A stretch of DNA of 64,000 bases, taken from positions 248,001-312,000 of the forward strand of contig NZ_JABBAL010000030.1 in NCBI RefSeq assembly GCF_018607995.1. The letters run 5' to 3'. Shown here piece after piece: positions 20,845-29,866 of the stretch. Source of the stretch: Planktotalea sp. (GTDB lineage: Bacteria > Pseudomonadota > Alphaproteobacteria > Rhodobacterales > Rhodobacteraceae). Each line of letters opens with the position of its first letter. The first letter of the stretch is position 1. The notes under the pieces were generated by a model. It ran no database searches and was not told the origin of the DNA. It worked only from the letters and a program-made list of their open reading frames with translations. The translations under genes and the position numbers were made by a program.

Positions 20845-21340
20845 AAGCAAAATCAACGAACCCGGCCCCAAGGCGGGCGGCACCACTCCAGTAGCAGCGG
20901 AGACTTCTTCTGGGGCGCCTGCATTGCCTGCGCGCTCGAGCGAGTTCAAGGCCTCTGCCCCAAAGGCAAAGCCACCGGCCTCAACCTTGTCTGCAGACCT
21001 GCACGTCACGGGTAACTTGAAAACCACTGGCGACGTTCAAGTCGAAGGCACAGTTGAGGGCGACATTCGCGCGCACTTGCTGACCATCGGTGAAAGCGCG
21101 ACAATCAAAGGCGAAGTAATCGCAGACGATGTGGTCGTGAATGGCCGTATCGTTGGGCGTGTACGTGGTTTGAAAGTACGCTTGACGTCGACCGCACGTG
21201 TTGAGGGTGACATTATCCACAAGACGATAGCAATCGAGAGCGGTGCGCACTTTGAAGGTTCCGTGCAGCGTCAGGATGATCCGCTGAATTCTAAGGGCGC
21301 TGGTAAAGTCCCAACCGGCGCTCCGTCGAAGTCCGAGTGA
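20834..21340 (+). CDS. Bactofilin (polymer-forming cytoskeletal protein)
   Basis: The 168-aa protein has a disordered Pro/Ala-rich N-terminus (about 1-50), a central DUF583 right-handed beta-helix (about 55-145; repeated GDVQVEGTVEGDI, GEVIADDVVVNGRIVGRV, GDIIHKTIAIESGAHFEG) and a short disordered tail. Bactofilins polymerise without nucleotide and scaffold wall enzymes at the membrane. The ATG lies 11 bases inside the M23 gene, so the two are coupled. A terminator follows at 21369. Confidence 0.92.
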   Translation: MFSKSKINEPGPKAGGTTPVAAETSSGAPALPARSSEFKASAPKAKPPASTLSADLHVTGNLKTTGDVQVEGTVEGDIRAHLLTIGESATIKGEVIADDVVVNGRIVGRVRGLKVRLTSTARVEGDIIHKTIAIESGAHFEGSVQRQDDPLNSKGAGKVPTGAPSKSE

Positions 21341-21368
21341 TCATCGACAGCGCAACGAATTTGATTGA

Positions 21369-21392
21369 GGGTCGCGCTTTGCGGCCCTTTTT
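21369..21392 (+). terminator. Rho-independent terminator after the bactofilin gene
   Basis: GGGTCGC pairs with GCGGCCC (7 bp, one T-G) around GCTTT and is followed by five T. It ends the M23-bactofilin transcript just before rsgA. Confidence 0.8.
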
Positions 21393-21422
21393 CATGTGCG
21401 CTTGCATGTTCTGGGATGCGTC

Positions 21423-22502
21423 ATGAGCCGCAACTACGATGTATTCCTGCCTAACGCAGCCACACGCCCAGCCTTTGAAAGTCCGTTAGAACGCCTTGGC
21501 TGGTCAGGTTTTTTTGCGCGACAAACCCCAGCGGATGCGATGGAGCAAACACCGCCTGTGCGCGTCACATCCGTGCATCGAAGTGGTTTGCAAGTGATCG
21601 GCGCTGACATCTCCGCCGTGCTGCCACCGCGCAAGAATGCTACAGTCGGTGATTGGTTTCTCTATAACGCGGAAACGCTCGCGGAGAGTGTTCTGCTCGA
21701 ACGCAAAAGCCTGATCAAGCGACGTTCGCCTGGAAAAGACCGTTTCGAACAGCTGATCGCCGCCAATATCGACACCGCCTTCATCGTGACATCCTGCAAC
21801 GCGGACTTCAACATTGCGCGGCTTGAACGCTATGTGGCCCTTGCCTTTGACGCAGATGTGACGCCCGTTATATTGTTAACCAAAATCGACCTCTGTGACG
21901 ATGTCGATCCCTATGTTGAGCAAGCGCAAAGTATCTCTGACCTTGTCGCCGTGATGCCGTTGAATGCGAAATCGGATGATACGGTTTCACAGCTCGCAAC
22001 GTGGTGTATTAAAGGTCAAACCGTCGCTTTCCTTGGTTCTTCTGGTGTTGGAAAATCCACCCTAACCAATGCTTTAGCAGGCAGCGATGCCATTGAAACC
22101 GGCGAAATCCGTGAGATTGACAGCAAAGGCCGTCACACGACAACGCGGCGTGAATTGCATTTTGTCGCAAGCGGTTGCGCTGTCCTAGACACGCCTGGTA
22201 TGCGCGAATTGCAGCTGACGGATGCGGCGGCGGGCGTTGGCGATCTGTTCGCAGATCTCGAGACGCTTCAAACCCTATGCAAATTTCGCGATTGCGCCCA
22301 TGACAGCGAACCCAGCTGCGCGGTTAAGGCAGCATTAAATAACGGTGACATTGATCAAGCACGGGTGACGCGCTGGCGCAGATTGGTTGCGGAAGATGCG
22401 TTCAACACCGCCTCTCTGAGCGAACGGAAGCACAAAGAAAAGAACCTTAGCAAAATCATCAAATCTCTGGATATGAAAAACAGAAACGAACGGCCGAAGT
22501 AA
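21423..22502 (+). CDS. rsgA: Ribosome small subunit-dependent GTPase A
   Basis: The 359-aa circularly permuted GTPase acts in late 30S maturation. An N-terminal OB-like part is followed by G4 (LLTKID), G1 (GSSGVGKST), a switch segment (GRHTTTRREL) and G3 (DTPGMREL), in the order typical of RsgA. The C-terminal zinc knuckle is present as CKFRDCAH followed by SCAV. The ATG at 21423 is preferred; the frame is open nine codons upstream, partly in the terminator region. The 3' end faces the HNH gene. Confidence 0.94.
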   Translation: MSRNYDVFLPNAATRPAFESPLERLGWSGFFARQTPADAMEQTPPVRVTSVHRSGLQVIGADISAVLPPRKNATVGDWFLYNAETLAESVLLERKSLIKRRSPGKDRFEQLIAANIDTAFIVTSCNADFNIARLERYVALAFDADVTPVILLTKIDLCDDVDPYVEQAQSISDLVAVMPLNAKSDDTVSQLATWCIKGQTVAFLGSSGVGKSTLTNALAGSDAIETGEIREIDSKGRHTTTRRELHFVASGCAVLDTPGMRELQLTDAAAGVGDLFADLETLQTLCKFRDCAHDSEPSCAVKAALNNGDIDQARVTRWRRLVAEDAFNTASLSERKHKEKNLSKIIKSLDMKNRNERPK

Positions 22503-22513
22503 GACACGTTTCA

Positions 22514-23113
22514 TTACGCTTCCAAATCAGCACCCCAATAAAGAAAATCAAGCCATGTCTGATTCAATTCACTTTGCACACGTGCCAGTTTGCGACCAAC
22601 CTTATCAAGCTCACGCGGCGACGGCGCACGCGGTTTGCGCAGCAGTTTCATCCCTGCCTCGCGCGGCGTTCTATTGCTCTTGCGAAGGTTGCAGGATTGG
22701 CATGCCGCCACAATATTTTCAAAAGTGGCTGGCCCCTTGCGAGAACGCGGCAGCACGTGATCAAATGTCAGATCCTTGGCTGGTTTCTTCGCACCGCAAT
22801 ATTGGCAGCGAAACCCATCTCGCAAGAACAGATTGAAGCGCGTGAACGCCGCATTCTGGCGTTTGTGATACTGTCGTAGGCACACAACGGCGGGCACTTC
22901 AAAGGCTTGCGTCGCGGAGCGTATCTCGAGATCTTCATATGTTTTCAGTTGGATAACACGGTCTTGCAACACGGCGGTCATCGCTTCTTGCCACGACCAC
23001 GTCGACAAAGGCATCCAGCTCAGCGGTTGCATATCCGCGTTCAACACCAGTGTGCGATGGGTGTTGAGCTTCTTCATATGTGAAGGGGTGGACAACACCT
23101 CAACGCTCATCAT
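22514..23113 (-). CDS. HNH endonuclease family protein
   Basis: The 199-aa protein carries an HNH module at about residues 100-145: FRCQYCGAKKP and CQSCNLRKSNRTP give the two zinc CxxC pairs, and LTFDHVLPRSRKGP holds the catalytic His. Conserved N-terminal blocks (TLVLNADMQPLSWMPLS, FTRFNLFLRDG) mark a common chromosomal alphaproteobacterial family of unknown role rather than a homing enzyme. Two Met codons open the frame (23113 and 23110), and MKKLNTHRT is a later option. No restriction or toxin partner is adjacent. Confidence 0.88.
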   Translation of the reverse strand: MMSVEVLSTPSHMKKLNTHRTLVLNADMQPLSWMPLSTWSWQEAMTAVLQDRVIQLKTYEDLEIRSATQAFEVPAVVCLRQYHKRQNAAFTRFNLFLRDGFRCQYCGAKKPAKDLTFDHVLPRSRKGPATFENIVAACQSCNLRKSNRTPREAGMKLLRKPRAPSPRELDKVGRKLARVQSELNQTWLDFLYWGADLEA

Positions 23114-23308
23114 GAAAGCACCCCATTACATAGGGTCTTCGTGCAGTTTCTACGGTCGGTTCTGATGATTTTCTTGAACCCGCATCCCCCATCGATTGCA
23201 GCAAAAACGCAGGGTTAGTCCCGTGCTGCTTCACGGACACTATATATGGGGTTCACACTCTGGCAAGCGTCTTCATGCAGGGCTTGCCAAAGCGTTGTTT
23301 TACAAAGG

Positions 23309-23974
23309 TTAAAGGTTCAATTTATCGCGCATAAACGCCAAAGCCACGGACAGGCCATCGGGTGCAATGCCATGTGCCGTGCCTTTCATGATATGCGCGA
23401 ACACATCCTCAAATCCTGCTTTTTGGAGCGCATCCGCCGCCTCAGGCAGTGATTGAACTGGCACAACATCATCCGCGTCGCCGTGAACTAAGAGGATCGG
23501 AGGGCGCACAACCACGTCATCGACCAAATCCTCAGGCGCAAGCAAACGACCTGAGAACCCGACAACACCTGCTACTTCGTCTTCGCGGCGTGGGGCCACA
23601 TGTAACGCCATCATCGTGCCTTGGGAAAAGCCGAACAGCACGACCTGCTCGGGCAACACATCTTCGTCCACCATCAAAGCATCAAGAAAGGCGTTCAAGT
23701 CTGCGACAGCTGCGGTCATGCCGCGCTCAGCCTCCTCCTCAGATGAGCCATCGATCCACGGGATAGGAAACCATTGGAACCCCATGGGCGCGCCTGCGCA
23801 ATCTTCGGGAGCATCGGGGGCCACGAACAACGTGTCAGGCAAATGTTCGCCCAAAGGATCTGCCAGCCCCAAAAGATCCGCTCCATTTGCACCATATCCG
23901 TGTAAGAACACCACAACAGAGCGCGTTTCGCCGGAAACAGCCTCTTTACGCTGAGAATTTAAAACTCGTGTCAT
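23309..23974 (-). CDS. Phospholipase/carboxylesterase family hydrolase
   Basis: The 221-aa alpha/beta hydrolase resembles YpfH-type esterases. The oxyanion segment is VFLHGYGANG, the nucleophile Ser is in GFSQGTMMA, Asp in VHGDADDVVP and His in GTAHGI. No signal peptide is present, so it is cytoplasmic. The ATG at 23972-23974 overlaps the glycosylase stop (ATGA), so it is the last gene of the cbiD-cobK-glycosylase-esterase run. The substrate is unknown. Confidence 0.88.
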   Translation of the reverse strand: MTRVLNSQRKEAVSGETRSVVVFLHGYGANGADLLGLADPLGEHLPDTLFVAPDAPEDCAGAPMGFQWFPIPWIDGSSEEEAERGMTAAVADLNAFLDALMVDEDVLPEQVVLFGFSQGTMMALHVAPRREDEVAGVVGFSGRLLAPEDLVDDVVVRPPILLVHGDADDVVPVQSLPEAADALQKAGFEDVFAHIMKGTAHGIAPDGLSVALAFMRDKLNL

Positions 23975-24600
23975 CGCATTCCTTCCCGTGATTTCACAAC
24001 GCGGTAGTAGGCCCAAAGCACGCGCGCTGCAACCGAGCGCCACGGCGACCAGTCACCTGCAATCTCGCGCATTTGTTTTTCTTTGGGCCGCTCTGGCAGA
24101 TCCAGCAGAACTTTTGCAGCCTCTTGCAACGCAAGATCGCCATGCGCGAACACATCAGCGCGTCCCAAACTGAACATCGCGTAGATTTCAGCAGTCCATT
24201 GCCCTATCCCAGTTACCTGCGTGAGCGTTTTGATAACTTCATCCGAAGGCATGTCGCGCAGAGCTGAGTAGTCGATCCGCGCTTCCGCCAGAGCGCGTGA
24301 GTAGCGCATTTTCTGACCACTTAAGCCGCCAGCGCGCAGGTCTTCGTCGCTTGCCTGCGCAATCCTATCTTCCGAGGTCAGATTGAGCCCTTCCATACGC
24401 GCCCAAATCGCATTGGCGGAGGCCACCGACACTTGCTGGCCGATAATCGCATTCAACAACTGCGCAAAACCTTCATCCTTCAAACGCAGAGGCAACGGGC
24501 CAACTTCCTCAATCGCGCTTTTGAAGCGAGAGTCATATTCAGCCAACCATTGCGCGCCCTCTAGGACACAAGTGCCGCCTTTGATAATGCATTCATCCAT
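23971..24600 (-). CDS. DNA-3-methyladenine glycosylase, AlkA-type
   Basis: The 209-aa HhH-GPD glycosylase should excise alkylated bases. The helix-hairpin-helix is TQVTGIGQWTAEIYAM, and the catalytic Asp is in HGDLALQ. The block AIIGQQVSVASANAIW is characteristic. It lacks the N-terminal AlkA domain of E. coli, as the short family does. The start overlaps the end of cobK by eight bases and the stop overlaps the esterase start, so a repair gene is embedded in a cobalamin operon. Confidence 0.9.
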   Translation of the reverse strand: MDECIIKGGTCVLEGAQWLAEYDSRFKSAIEEVGPLPLRLKDEGFAQLLNAIIGQQVSVASANAIWARMEGLNLTSEDRIAQASDEDLRAGGLSGQKMRYSRALAEARIDYSALRDMPSDEVIKTLTQVTGIGQWTAEIYAMFSLGRADVFAHGDLALQEAAKVLLDLPERPKEKQMREIAGDWSPWRSVAARVLWAYYRVVKSREGMR

Positions 24601-25324
24601 GTCTCAAACCCCACTCAATTGCGTGCTTAACGGTCGTGACAGTTCTCGCATCCGGCATATCAGGTCGTTCGATCATGCCAACGTGCAATCCGAGTTCACG
24701 GGCGGCTTCAAGTTTCGAAAAACTCGCCGTTCCACCAGCATTTTTCACAATGAGCCAATCCACTACGAGCTTGCGAAACAACGCGATTTCATCCGCGACT
24801 GAGAACGGTGGTCGCCCGATCAAGAACTCACCCTTTGGAAATGGGAATGGGCCATCGGGTGGGTCAATTTGACGACAAATCAAACGGCAATTCGATAGAT
24901 TTTCAAATTTATTCAGTGTCTTGCGACCCGTTGCTAAGAAAACGGTTGAGGAAGGTTTTATATGCGCCGCAGCCTCTGTTTCATCGACGAGCGATGTCCA
25001 GAGATCCTGTTCTGTAGCTACCCAAGCAGGCCGCGCAAAGAGACAATACGGGATATTCAACGCAACGCAGACCCTATGAGAGCGCTGAGAAATATCGTGC
25101 GCAAACGGGTGCGTCGCATCAAGGACAGCGGTGATCTCATGCTCTTTCAAGTATGTCTCAAACCCAGATGCGCCACCAAACCCACCAATACGCGTCGGCA
25201 CCGCTTGATTGCGGGGATTGCGTGTCGCGCCCGCGAGCGAGGCGATCAAGCTCACACCATTTTGATGTAGTGTAGCAGCAATCTCACGCCCTTCGCCGGT
25301 ACCTGAGAGGATTAGAATCGTCAT
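24593..25324 (-). CDS. cobK: Precorrin-6A reductase
   Basis: The 243-aa NAD(P)H-dependent reductase acts on the corrin ring in cobalamin synthesis. Visible motifs are MTILILSGTGEGREIA (nucleotide-binding start), AVLDATHPFAHDIS, TVFLATGRKTL, LIGRPPFS and LIVKNAGGTASFSKLEAARELGL, the last being typical of the CobK/CbiJ C-terminal half. Start and stop overlap cbiD and the glycosylase gene. CobK/CbiJ cannot be separated by motif alone; the symbol follows the alphaproteobacterial setting. Confidence 0.9.
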   Translation of the reverse strand: MTILILSGTGEGREIAATLHQNGVSLIASLAGATRNPRNQAVPTRIGGFGGASGFETYLKEHEITAVLDATHPFAHDISQRSHRVCVALNIPYCLFARPAWVATEQDLWTSLVDETEAAAHIKPSSTVFLATGRKTLNKFENLSNCRLICRQIDPPDGPFPFPKGEFLIGRPPFSVADEIALFRKLVVDWLIVKNAGGTASFSKLEAARELGLHVGMIERPDMPDARTVTTVKHAIEWGLRHG

Positions 25325-26361
25325 GCGCGCGCCAAGACCTCACCTTTGCGATCAATTACCACGACATCTGCGGACACAGTATCGGGAAGCATGTCAGAAA
25401 TCGTTGAAAGCGCATTCTGCGCGACCCAATTTGCCATAGGTTTTCCAATGGTTTCATAGGCCTGCAGCGCTGTGTTCATATCTGCAATTTCTGACCGACC
25501 GAGCACTTGCCCCAGCGCCACAAGATCCACTTGAGAGCGGCCCGAATGCAAATCCCGCGCGCCCTGGGCAAGTTTGGTCATCTTACCAATCCCGCCGCCA
25601 ATCGTGATACGCGGCACAGGGTGTTTGGCAAGATACTTGAGCAAACCACCCACAAAATCTCCCATATCCAACATCGCGTGATCTGGCAGTTCATAAAGGC
25701 CCTGCACCACGCGCTCGCTGGTCGCCCCAGTGCAGCCCGCCACATGCGGCAGATTTTCAGCGCAGGCCACATCAATGCCACGGTGGATAGACGCAATCCA
25801 AGCCGCGCAACTGAAGGGCCGAACGATGCCTGTGGTACCAAGGATCGAGAGACCGCCAATGATGCCAAGACGCGGGTTCCATGTTTTCAGCGCCAGCGCT
25901 GCGCCGTTTGGCACGCTCAATGTGATCTCGATATCAGGCGCTTCGCCAAGGCGCGCGGCGGTATCATTTACCACTGCACGCATCATCTCGCGCGGTACAG
26001 GATTAATTGCAGGCTCGCCCACCGTGATTGGCAAACCGGGGCGTGTGACATGACCAATGCCAACGCCACCTTTGAACACGATTCCGCCATCTGATATTTT
26101 CAAGGAGGCCTCGATCAAGGCTTGGTGTGTCACATCAGGATCATCGCCCGCATCCTTTATGATCGACGCCTTGGCCCAACCATCGCCCACTTCGCTGTGT
26201 TCAATCTGAAACACAGGCGTTTCCCCACGCGGCAAGGTGATCTGCACCTTGTTTGGTACACGACCTTCCCACAAACCGCAAAGCGCGGCCTGAACCGCGC
26301 CGGTCGCGCAGGCTCCCGTGGTCCAGCCACGGCGCAATTCTATGTCTGGTTTCCGCGTCAT
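25321..26361 (-). CDS. cbiD: Cobalt-precorrin-5B C1-methyltransferase CbiD
   Basis: The 346-aa protein has the CbiD signature near the start (LRRGWTTGACATGAVQAAL) and later FKGGVGIGHVTRPGLPI, INPVPREMM, GIIGGLSILGTTGIVRPFS and GGGIGKMTKLAQG. CbiD is the C1-methylating enzyme first known from the cobalt-early route. Its presence beside cobK is the CobF replacement seen in some alphaproteobacteria (family knowledge). The ATG at 26359-26361 is chosen for the MTRKPDIELRRG start. The stop overlaps the cobK start (ATGA). Confidence 0.92.
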   Translation of the reverse strand: MTRKPDIELRRGWTTGACATGAVQAALCGLWEGRVPNKVQITLPRGETPVFQIEHSEVGDGWAKASIIKDAGDDPDVTHQALIEASLKISDGGIVFKGGVGIGHVTRPGLPITVGEPAINPVPREMMRAVVNDTAARLGEAPDIEITLSVPNGAALALKTWNPRLGIIGGLSILGTTGIVRPFSCAAWIASIHRGIDVACAENLPHVAGCTGATSERVVQGLYELPDHAMLDMGDFVGGLLKYLAKHPVPRITIGGGIGKMTKLAQGARDLHSGRSQVDLVALGQVLGRSEIADMNTALQAYETIGKPMANWVAQNALSTISDMLPDTVSADVVVIDRKGEVLARA

Positions 26362-26457
26362 TGCCCGCACCTTAGCGACGCAATCACATGCCGCCAATTC
26401 CTCATTCGATGTCGCATGCCACCTTTCGTTTAATTTTTGCAAAGGCCATAAGAGGGC

Positions 26458-27321
26458 ATGAGCGATTCACATTCTCCATTGCCCGCATTGCCCGGCACTG
26501 TTTGGCCCACATTCCAGCCTGGCTGGGTGTGGCTTGCAGGCGCGGGACCCGGCGATCCCGGCCTTTTGACCTTGCATGCGCTCAATGCGCTGCGACAAGC
26601 GGATGTGATCGTCTATGACGCGCTCGTTCAAAACGCGATTTTGGAGTGGGCCCCGCAGGCCGAGCATATTTATGCAGGCAAACGCGGTGGTAAACCGTCG
26701 GCAAAGCAACGCGATATTTCATTGCATCTTGTGGAACTCGCACGCGCGGGCAAACGGGTGTTGCGCTTGAAGGGCGGCGATCCGTTCGTGTTCGGTCGTG
26801 GCGGTGAAGAAGGCCAAACCCTTGTGCAACACAGCGTGCCCATCCGCATTATCCCCGGCATCAGCGCGGGGATTGGCGGGCTGGCCTATGCGGGCATTCC
26901 AGTGACACACCGCGACGTGAACCAGTCTGTGACCTTTGTGACCGGACATGACCAGACGGGCGGCGCGCCCTCATCGTTGAATTGGAAAGCCATTGCAGAC
27001 GGCGCGCAGGTGTTGGTGATTTATATGGGTATGAAGCATGTGGATCGCATCGCCAACGCGCTCTTGGACGCGGGACGTGATCCGATGGAGCCTGCGGCTG
27101 TTGTGACCTCCGCTACCACCGAAGATCAGAATGTGCTGGAGACCACGCTTGGCACGATGGCGGCTGATATTGCTGCGGCGAACCTGAAACCACCGTCGAT
27201 CTTATGCATCGGCCGCTCCGTTCTCATGCGTCAAGCTCTGGATTGGCAAAGCATCGCGCAAGGGTTCGAGCCACGCAATGATGACCCCTTGGGACGAGGC
27301 CGACCCGCAGAAGCATCATGA
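26458..27321 (+). CDS. cobA: Uroporphyrinogen-III C-methyltransferase (SUMT)
   Basis: The 287-aa enzyme makes precorrin-2 by two SAM-dependent methylations. Motifs are VWLAGAGPGDPGLLTLHAL, VIVYDALV, RLKGGDPFVFGRGGEE, PGISAG and PVTHRD. It is a single-domain SUMT, not a CysG fusion. AAGAGGGC precedes the ATG. It is divergent from cbiD across about 96 bases, which must hold both promoters; I see no cobalamin riboswitch there. The stop overlaps the cobB start (ATGA). Confidence 0.95.
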   Translation: MSDSHSPLPALPGTVWPTFQPGWVWLAGAGPGDPGLLTLHALNALRQADVIVYDALVQNAILEWAPQAEHIYAGKRGGKPSAKQRDISLHLVELARAGKRVLRLKGGDPFVFGRGGEEGQTLVQHSVPIRIIPGISAGIGGLAYAGIPVTHRDVNQSVTFVTGHDQTGGAPSSLNWKAIADGAQVLVIYMGMKHVDRIANALLDAGRDPMEPAAVVTSATTEDQNVLETTLGTMAADIAAANLKPPSILCIGRSVLMRQALDWQSIAQGFEPRNDDPLGRGRPAEAS

Positions 27322-28592
27322 AACGCGGCACTGGTTTCATCATTGCAGCGCCCTCATCCGGCTCGGGCAAGACCACAACCACTCTTGGAATCCTGCGCGC
27401 ATTCAAACGACTTGGTGTCGACATTCGTGGCGCGAAATCAGGACCTGATTATATAGATCCACGTTTTCACGAAGCCGCCTCTGGCATGCCGTGTTTCAAT
27501 TTGGACGCTTGGGCCATGTCGCCCGAACGCATAACGTCCCTTGCCGCGGGAGAAACCCCGTTGGTGATCGAGGGCGCTATGGGTCTGTTTGATGGTGCGC
27601 CCCCAGATGGGCGCGGCTCCGTCGCGGATCTTGCGCGACAATTGCGGTTGCCAGTTGTTTTGGTCGTTGATGCGTCGCGCATAGCGCAGTCCATTGCGCC
27701 CACGGTGATCGGATTTGCACATTTTGATCCAGACGTGCGCGTCGCCGGCGTGATCCTGAACAAAGTCGGCAGCGGCCGCCATGAAACGATATTGCGACGC
27801 GCTTTGATGCCAGGTGGTTTACCTGTTTTTGGTGCGATCCCGCGCAGTGAAGGAGTTGTGCAGCCCTCACGACACCTCGGGTTGGTGCAAGCGCAGGAAC
27901 GCGAAGATTTAAACGCGTTCATCGAAAGCGCGGCTGATCTGGTTGCAAACAACATCGATTTGGATCTTCTGTCTGGGTTATGTCAACCGCTGCACACCAC
28001 AGAAACTGCCAGAAAAATCGTACCACCCGCACAGCGTATTGCGATTGCACGCGACAATGCATTTGCCTTCACGTACCCACATGTTTTGCAGGACTGGCAG
28101 AGCCAAGGGGCTGAGATCAGCGTCTTCTCACCACTCAATGATGATCCAGTGCCAGAGTGCGACTTCATCTTTCTCCCTGGTGGATATCCAGAACTTCACG
28201 CTGGACATTTGGCCCAAACTAGAAGTTTCATGCCGTCCTTGCGTGAAGCAGCGGCGCATACGCAAATCTACGGTGAGTGTGGTGGCTACATGTTGCTTGG
28301 CGATGGCTTGGTGGACGCAGGCGGTACCAAGCACCAAATGGCGGGGCTATTACGGCTAGTGACGTCTTTCGAGCAGCGAAAACTTCACCTTGGGTATCGC
28401 CAATTGCAAGCAAACACAGGACCGTTCACAGGCAAGTGGAACGCACATGAATTCCACTATGCAAGTACAATTAGCGCCGTGGGCAATCCGCTCTTTCAAG
28501 CAAAAGACGCAGAAGACACCACCCTGCCCGCGATGGGTTTAACCTTAGGTAATGTTGCTGGATCTTTCGCACATATAATCGATGCTGCATGA
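27318..28592 (+). CDS. cobB: Cobyrinic acid a,c-diamide synthase
   Basis: The 424-aa ATP- and glutamine-dependent amidotransferase has an N-terminal dethiobiotin synthetase-like domain (GFIIAAPSSGSGKTTTTLGI, GAKSGPDYIDPRFH, VIEGAMGLFDG) and a C-terminal class I-type glutaminase domain with its Cys in IYGECGGYMLLG and His in WNAHEFHY. CobB (on hydrogenobyrinate) and CbiA (on cobyrinate) are homologous; the surrounding aerobic-type context favours CobB. It overlaps cobA by four bases. Confidence 0.94.
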   Translation: MKRGTGFIIAAPSSGSGKTTTTLGILRAFKRLGVDIRGAKSGPDYIDPRFHEAASGMPCFNLDAWAMSPERITSLAAGETPLVIEGAMGLFDGAPPDGRGSVADLARQLRLPVVLVVDASRIAQSIAPTVIGFAHFDPDVRVAGVILNKVGSGRHETILRRALMPGGLPVFGAIPRSEGVVQPSRHLGLVQAQEREDLNAFIESAADLVANNIDLDLLSGLCQPLHTTETARKIVPPAQRIAIARDNAFAFTYPHVLQDWQSQGAEISVFSPLNDDPVPECDFIFLPGGYPELHAGHLAQTRSFMPSLREAAAHTQIYGECGGYMLLGDGLVDAGGTKHQMAGLLRLVTSFEQRKLHLGYRQLQANTGPFTGKWNAHEFHYASTISAVGNPLFQAKDAEDTTLPAMGLTLGNVAGSFAHIIDAA

Positions 28593-28633
28593 GCGAGCTT
28601 GCGGGACGCGCGCCGCGGGTCTAAGGGAGAAAC

Positions 28634-29866
28634 ATGACACGAACCGTTTCCTCCCCCCGCCGCACAGTTTTCGTTCTGATTTTGGCGCAAGCCGTGCTTG
28701 GCTCTCAGATGCCGATGCTCTTCACTATCGCTGGGCTGGCGGGGCAATCGCTTGCCTCTAATATATGTTTTGCAACAATGCCGATCTCGATGATTGTGAT
28801 CGGATCAATGTGCGCAGCCACGCCGATTTCGAGCGTAATGCAGCGCTATGGACGCCGCGCAGGCTTTTGGATTGGCACCGCAGGTGGCGCCCTTGGCGGC
28901 TTGATCGGTGCGATTGCGCTTTATTATTCTAGCTTCCCGCTCTTTTTGTTCGGCAGTTTCTGCACCGGTCTCTACATGAGTGCGCAAGGTTTTTATCGCT
29001 TCGCCGCCGCCGATACCGCAGATGAAGCGTTTCGGCCCAAAGCAATTTCATATGTAATGGCGGGTGGTCTCGCAGCTGCCATTATCGGTCCCCAAATGGT
29101 CAAAGCCACCAATGGCATGGTCCCATCCGGCGATGCAACTGTGTCCGCCTTCATGGGGGCTTATATCTTTGTGTTTTTGCTTAACGCAGTCGGCTCACTG
29201 ATCTTTTTGTTTATCAACATCCCTGCCCCTGCGACCCCTGCGGCGGATGCGCCTGAAGCACGCTCACGATTGGAATTGCTGAAAACGCCGCGCATCGCTG
29301 TCGCAATGATCTGCGGAATGGTGTCCTATGCGCTGATGAACCTTGTGATGACGTCCACGCCCCTTGCCGTTGTGGGTTGTGGCTATACAACAAACTACGC
29401 CGCTGACGTTGTCACGGGACACGTGCTGGCCATGTTCATTCCGTCGTTCTTTACGGGACATCTGATTGCGCACTTTGGCGTTGAGAAGATCGTCGGTGCA
29501 GGACTTGTGATCCTTGCAGCCGCAGGTGTTGTCGCACTGAATGATGTGGAGTTGAAGAATTTCTTCATCGCACTCGTTTTACTCGGCATTGGCTGGAACT
29601 TCGGCTTTATCGGGGCGACGGCGATGCTGACTTCAGCGCATGGCCCGCAAGATCGTGGCCGCGTACAGGGTATGAACGATTTGTTCGTATTTGGTGGCGT
29701 GACCATGGCATCGCTGGCATCTGGCGGCTTGATGAACTGCTCTGGTGGTGATCCAGTACAAGGCTGGACGGCTGTGAACCTTGCGATGATCCCTTTTCTA
29801 GCGCTCGCTGGCACGGCATTGACCTGGTTAATGATGCGCCCGAAAGATCCGCTACCAGCGACCTAA
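28634..29866 (+). CDS. MFS transporter, 12 TM segments, substrate unknown
   Basis: The 410-aa protein has twelve hydrophobic helices, an RYGRRAGFWIG loop between helices 2 and 3 (MFS motif A position) and a central polar loop near PAPATPAADAPEARS. AAGGGAGAAAC precedes the ATG, 42 bases after cobB, so it may be read with cobA-cobB. A link to B12 or its precursors is only positional. The 3' end overlaps the convergent prenyl synthase-like gene by 15 bases. Confidence 0.82.
   Translation: MTRTVSSPRRTVFVLILAQAVLGSQMPMLFTIAGLAGQSLASNICFATMPISMIVIGSMCAATPISSVMQRYGRRAGFWIGTAGGALGGLIGAIALYYSSFPLFLFGSFCTGLYMSAQGFYRFAAADTADEAFRPKAISYVMAGGLAAAIIGPQMVKATNGMVPSGDATVSAFMGAYIFVFLLNAVGSLIFLFINIPAPATPAADAPEARSRLELLKTPRIAVAMICGMVSYALMNLVMTSTPLAVVGCGYTTNYAADVVTGHVLAMFIPSFFTGHLIAHFGVEKIVGAGLVILAAAGVVALNDVELKNFFIALVLLGIGWNFGFIGATAMLTSAHGPQDRGRVQGMNDLFVFGGVTMASLASGGLMNCSGGDPVQGWTAVNLAMIPFLALAGTALTWLMMRPKDPLPAT

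Noticed and set aside
22514-23113. HNH gene as homing endonuclease or restriction enzyme
   Set aside because: No intron, intein or methylase is near; it is a common chromosomal family.
26362-26457. Cobalamin riboswitch between cbiD and cobA
   Set aside because: The gap is under 100 bases and shows no B12-box or long leader.
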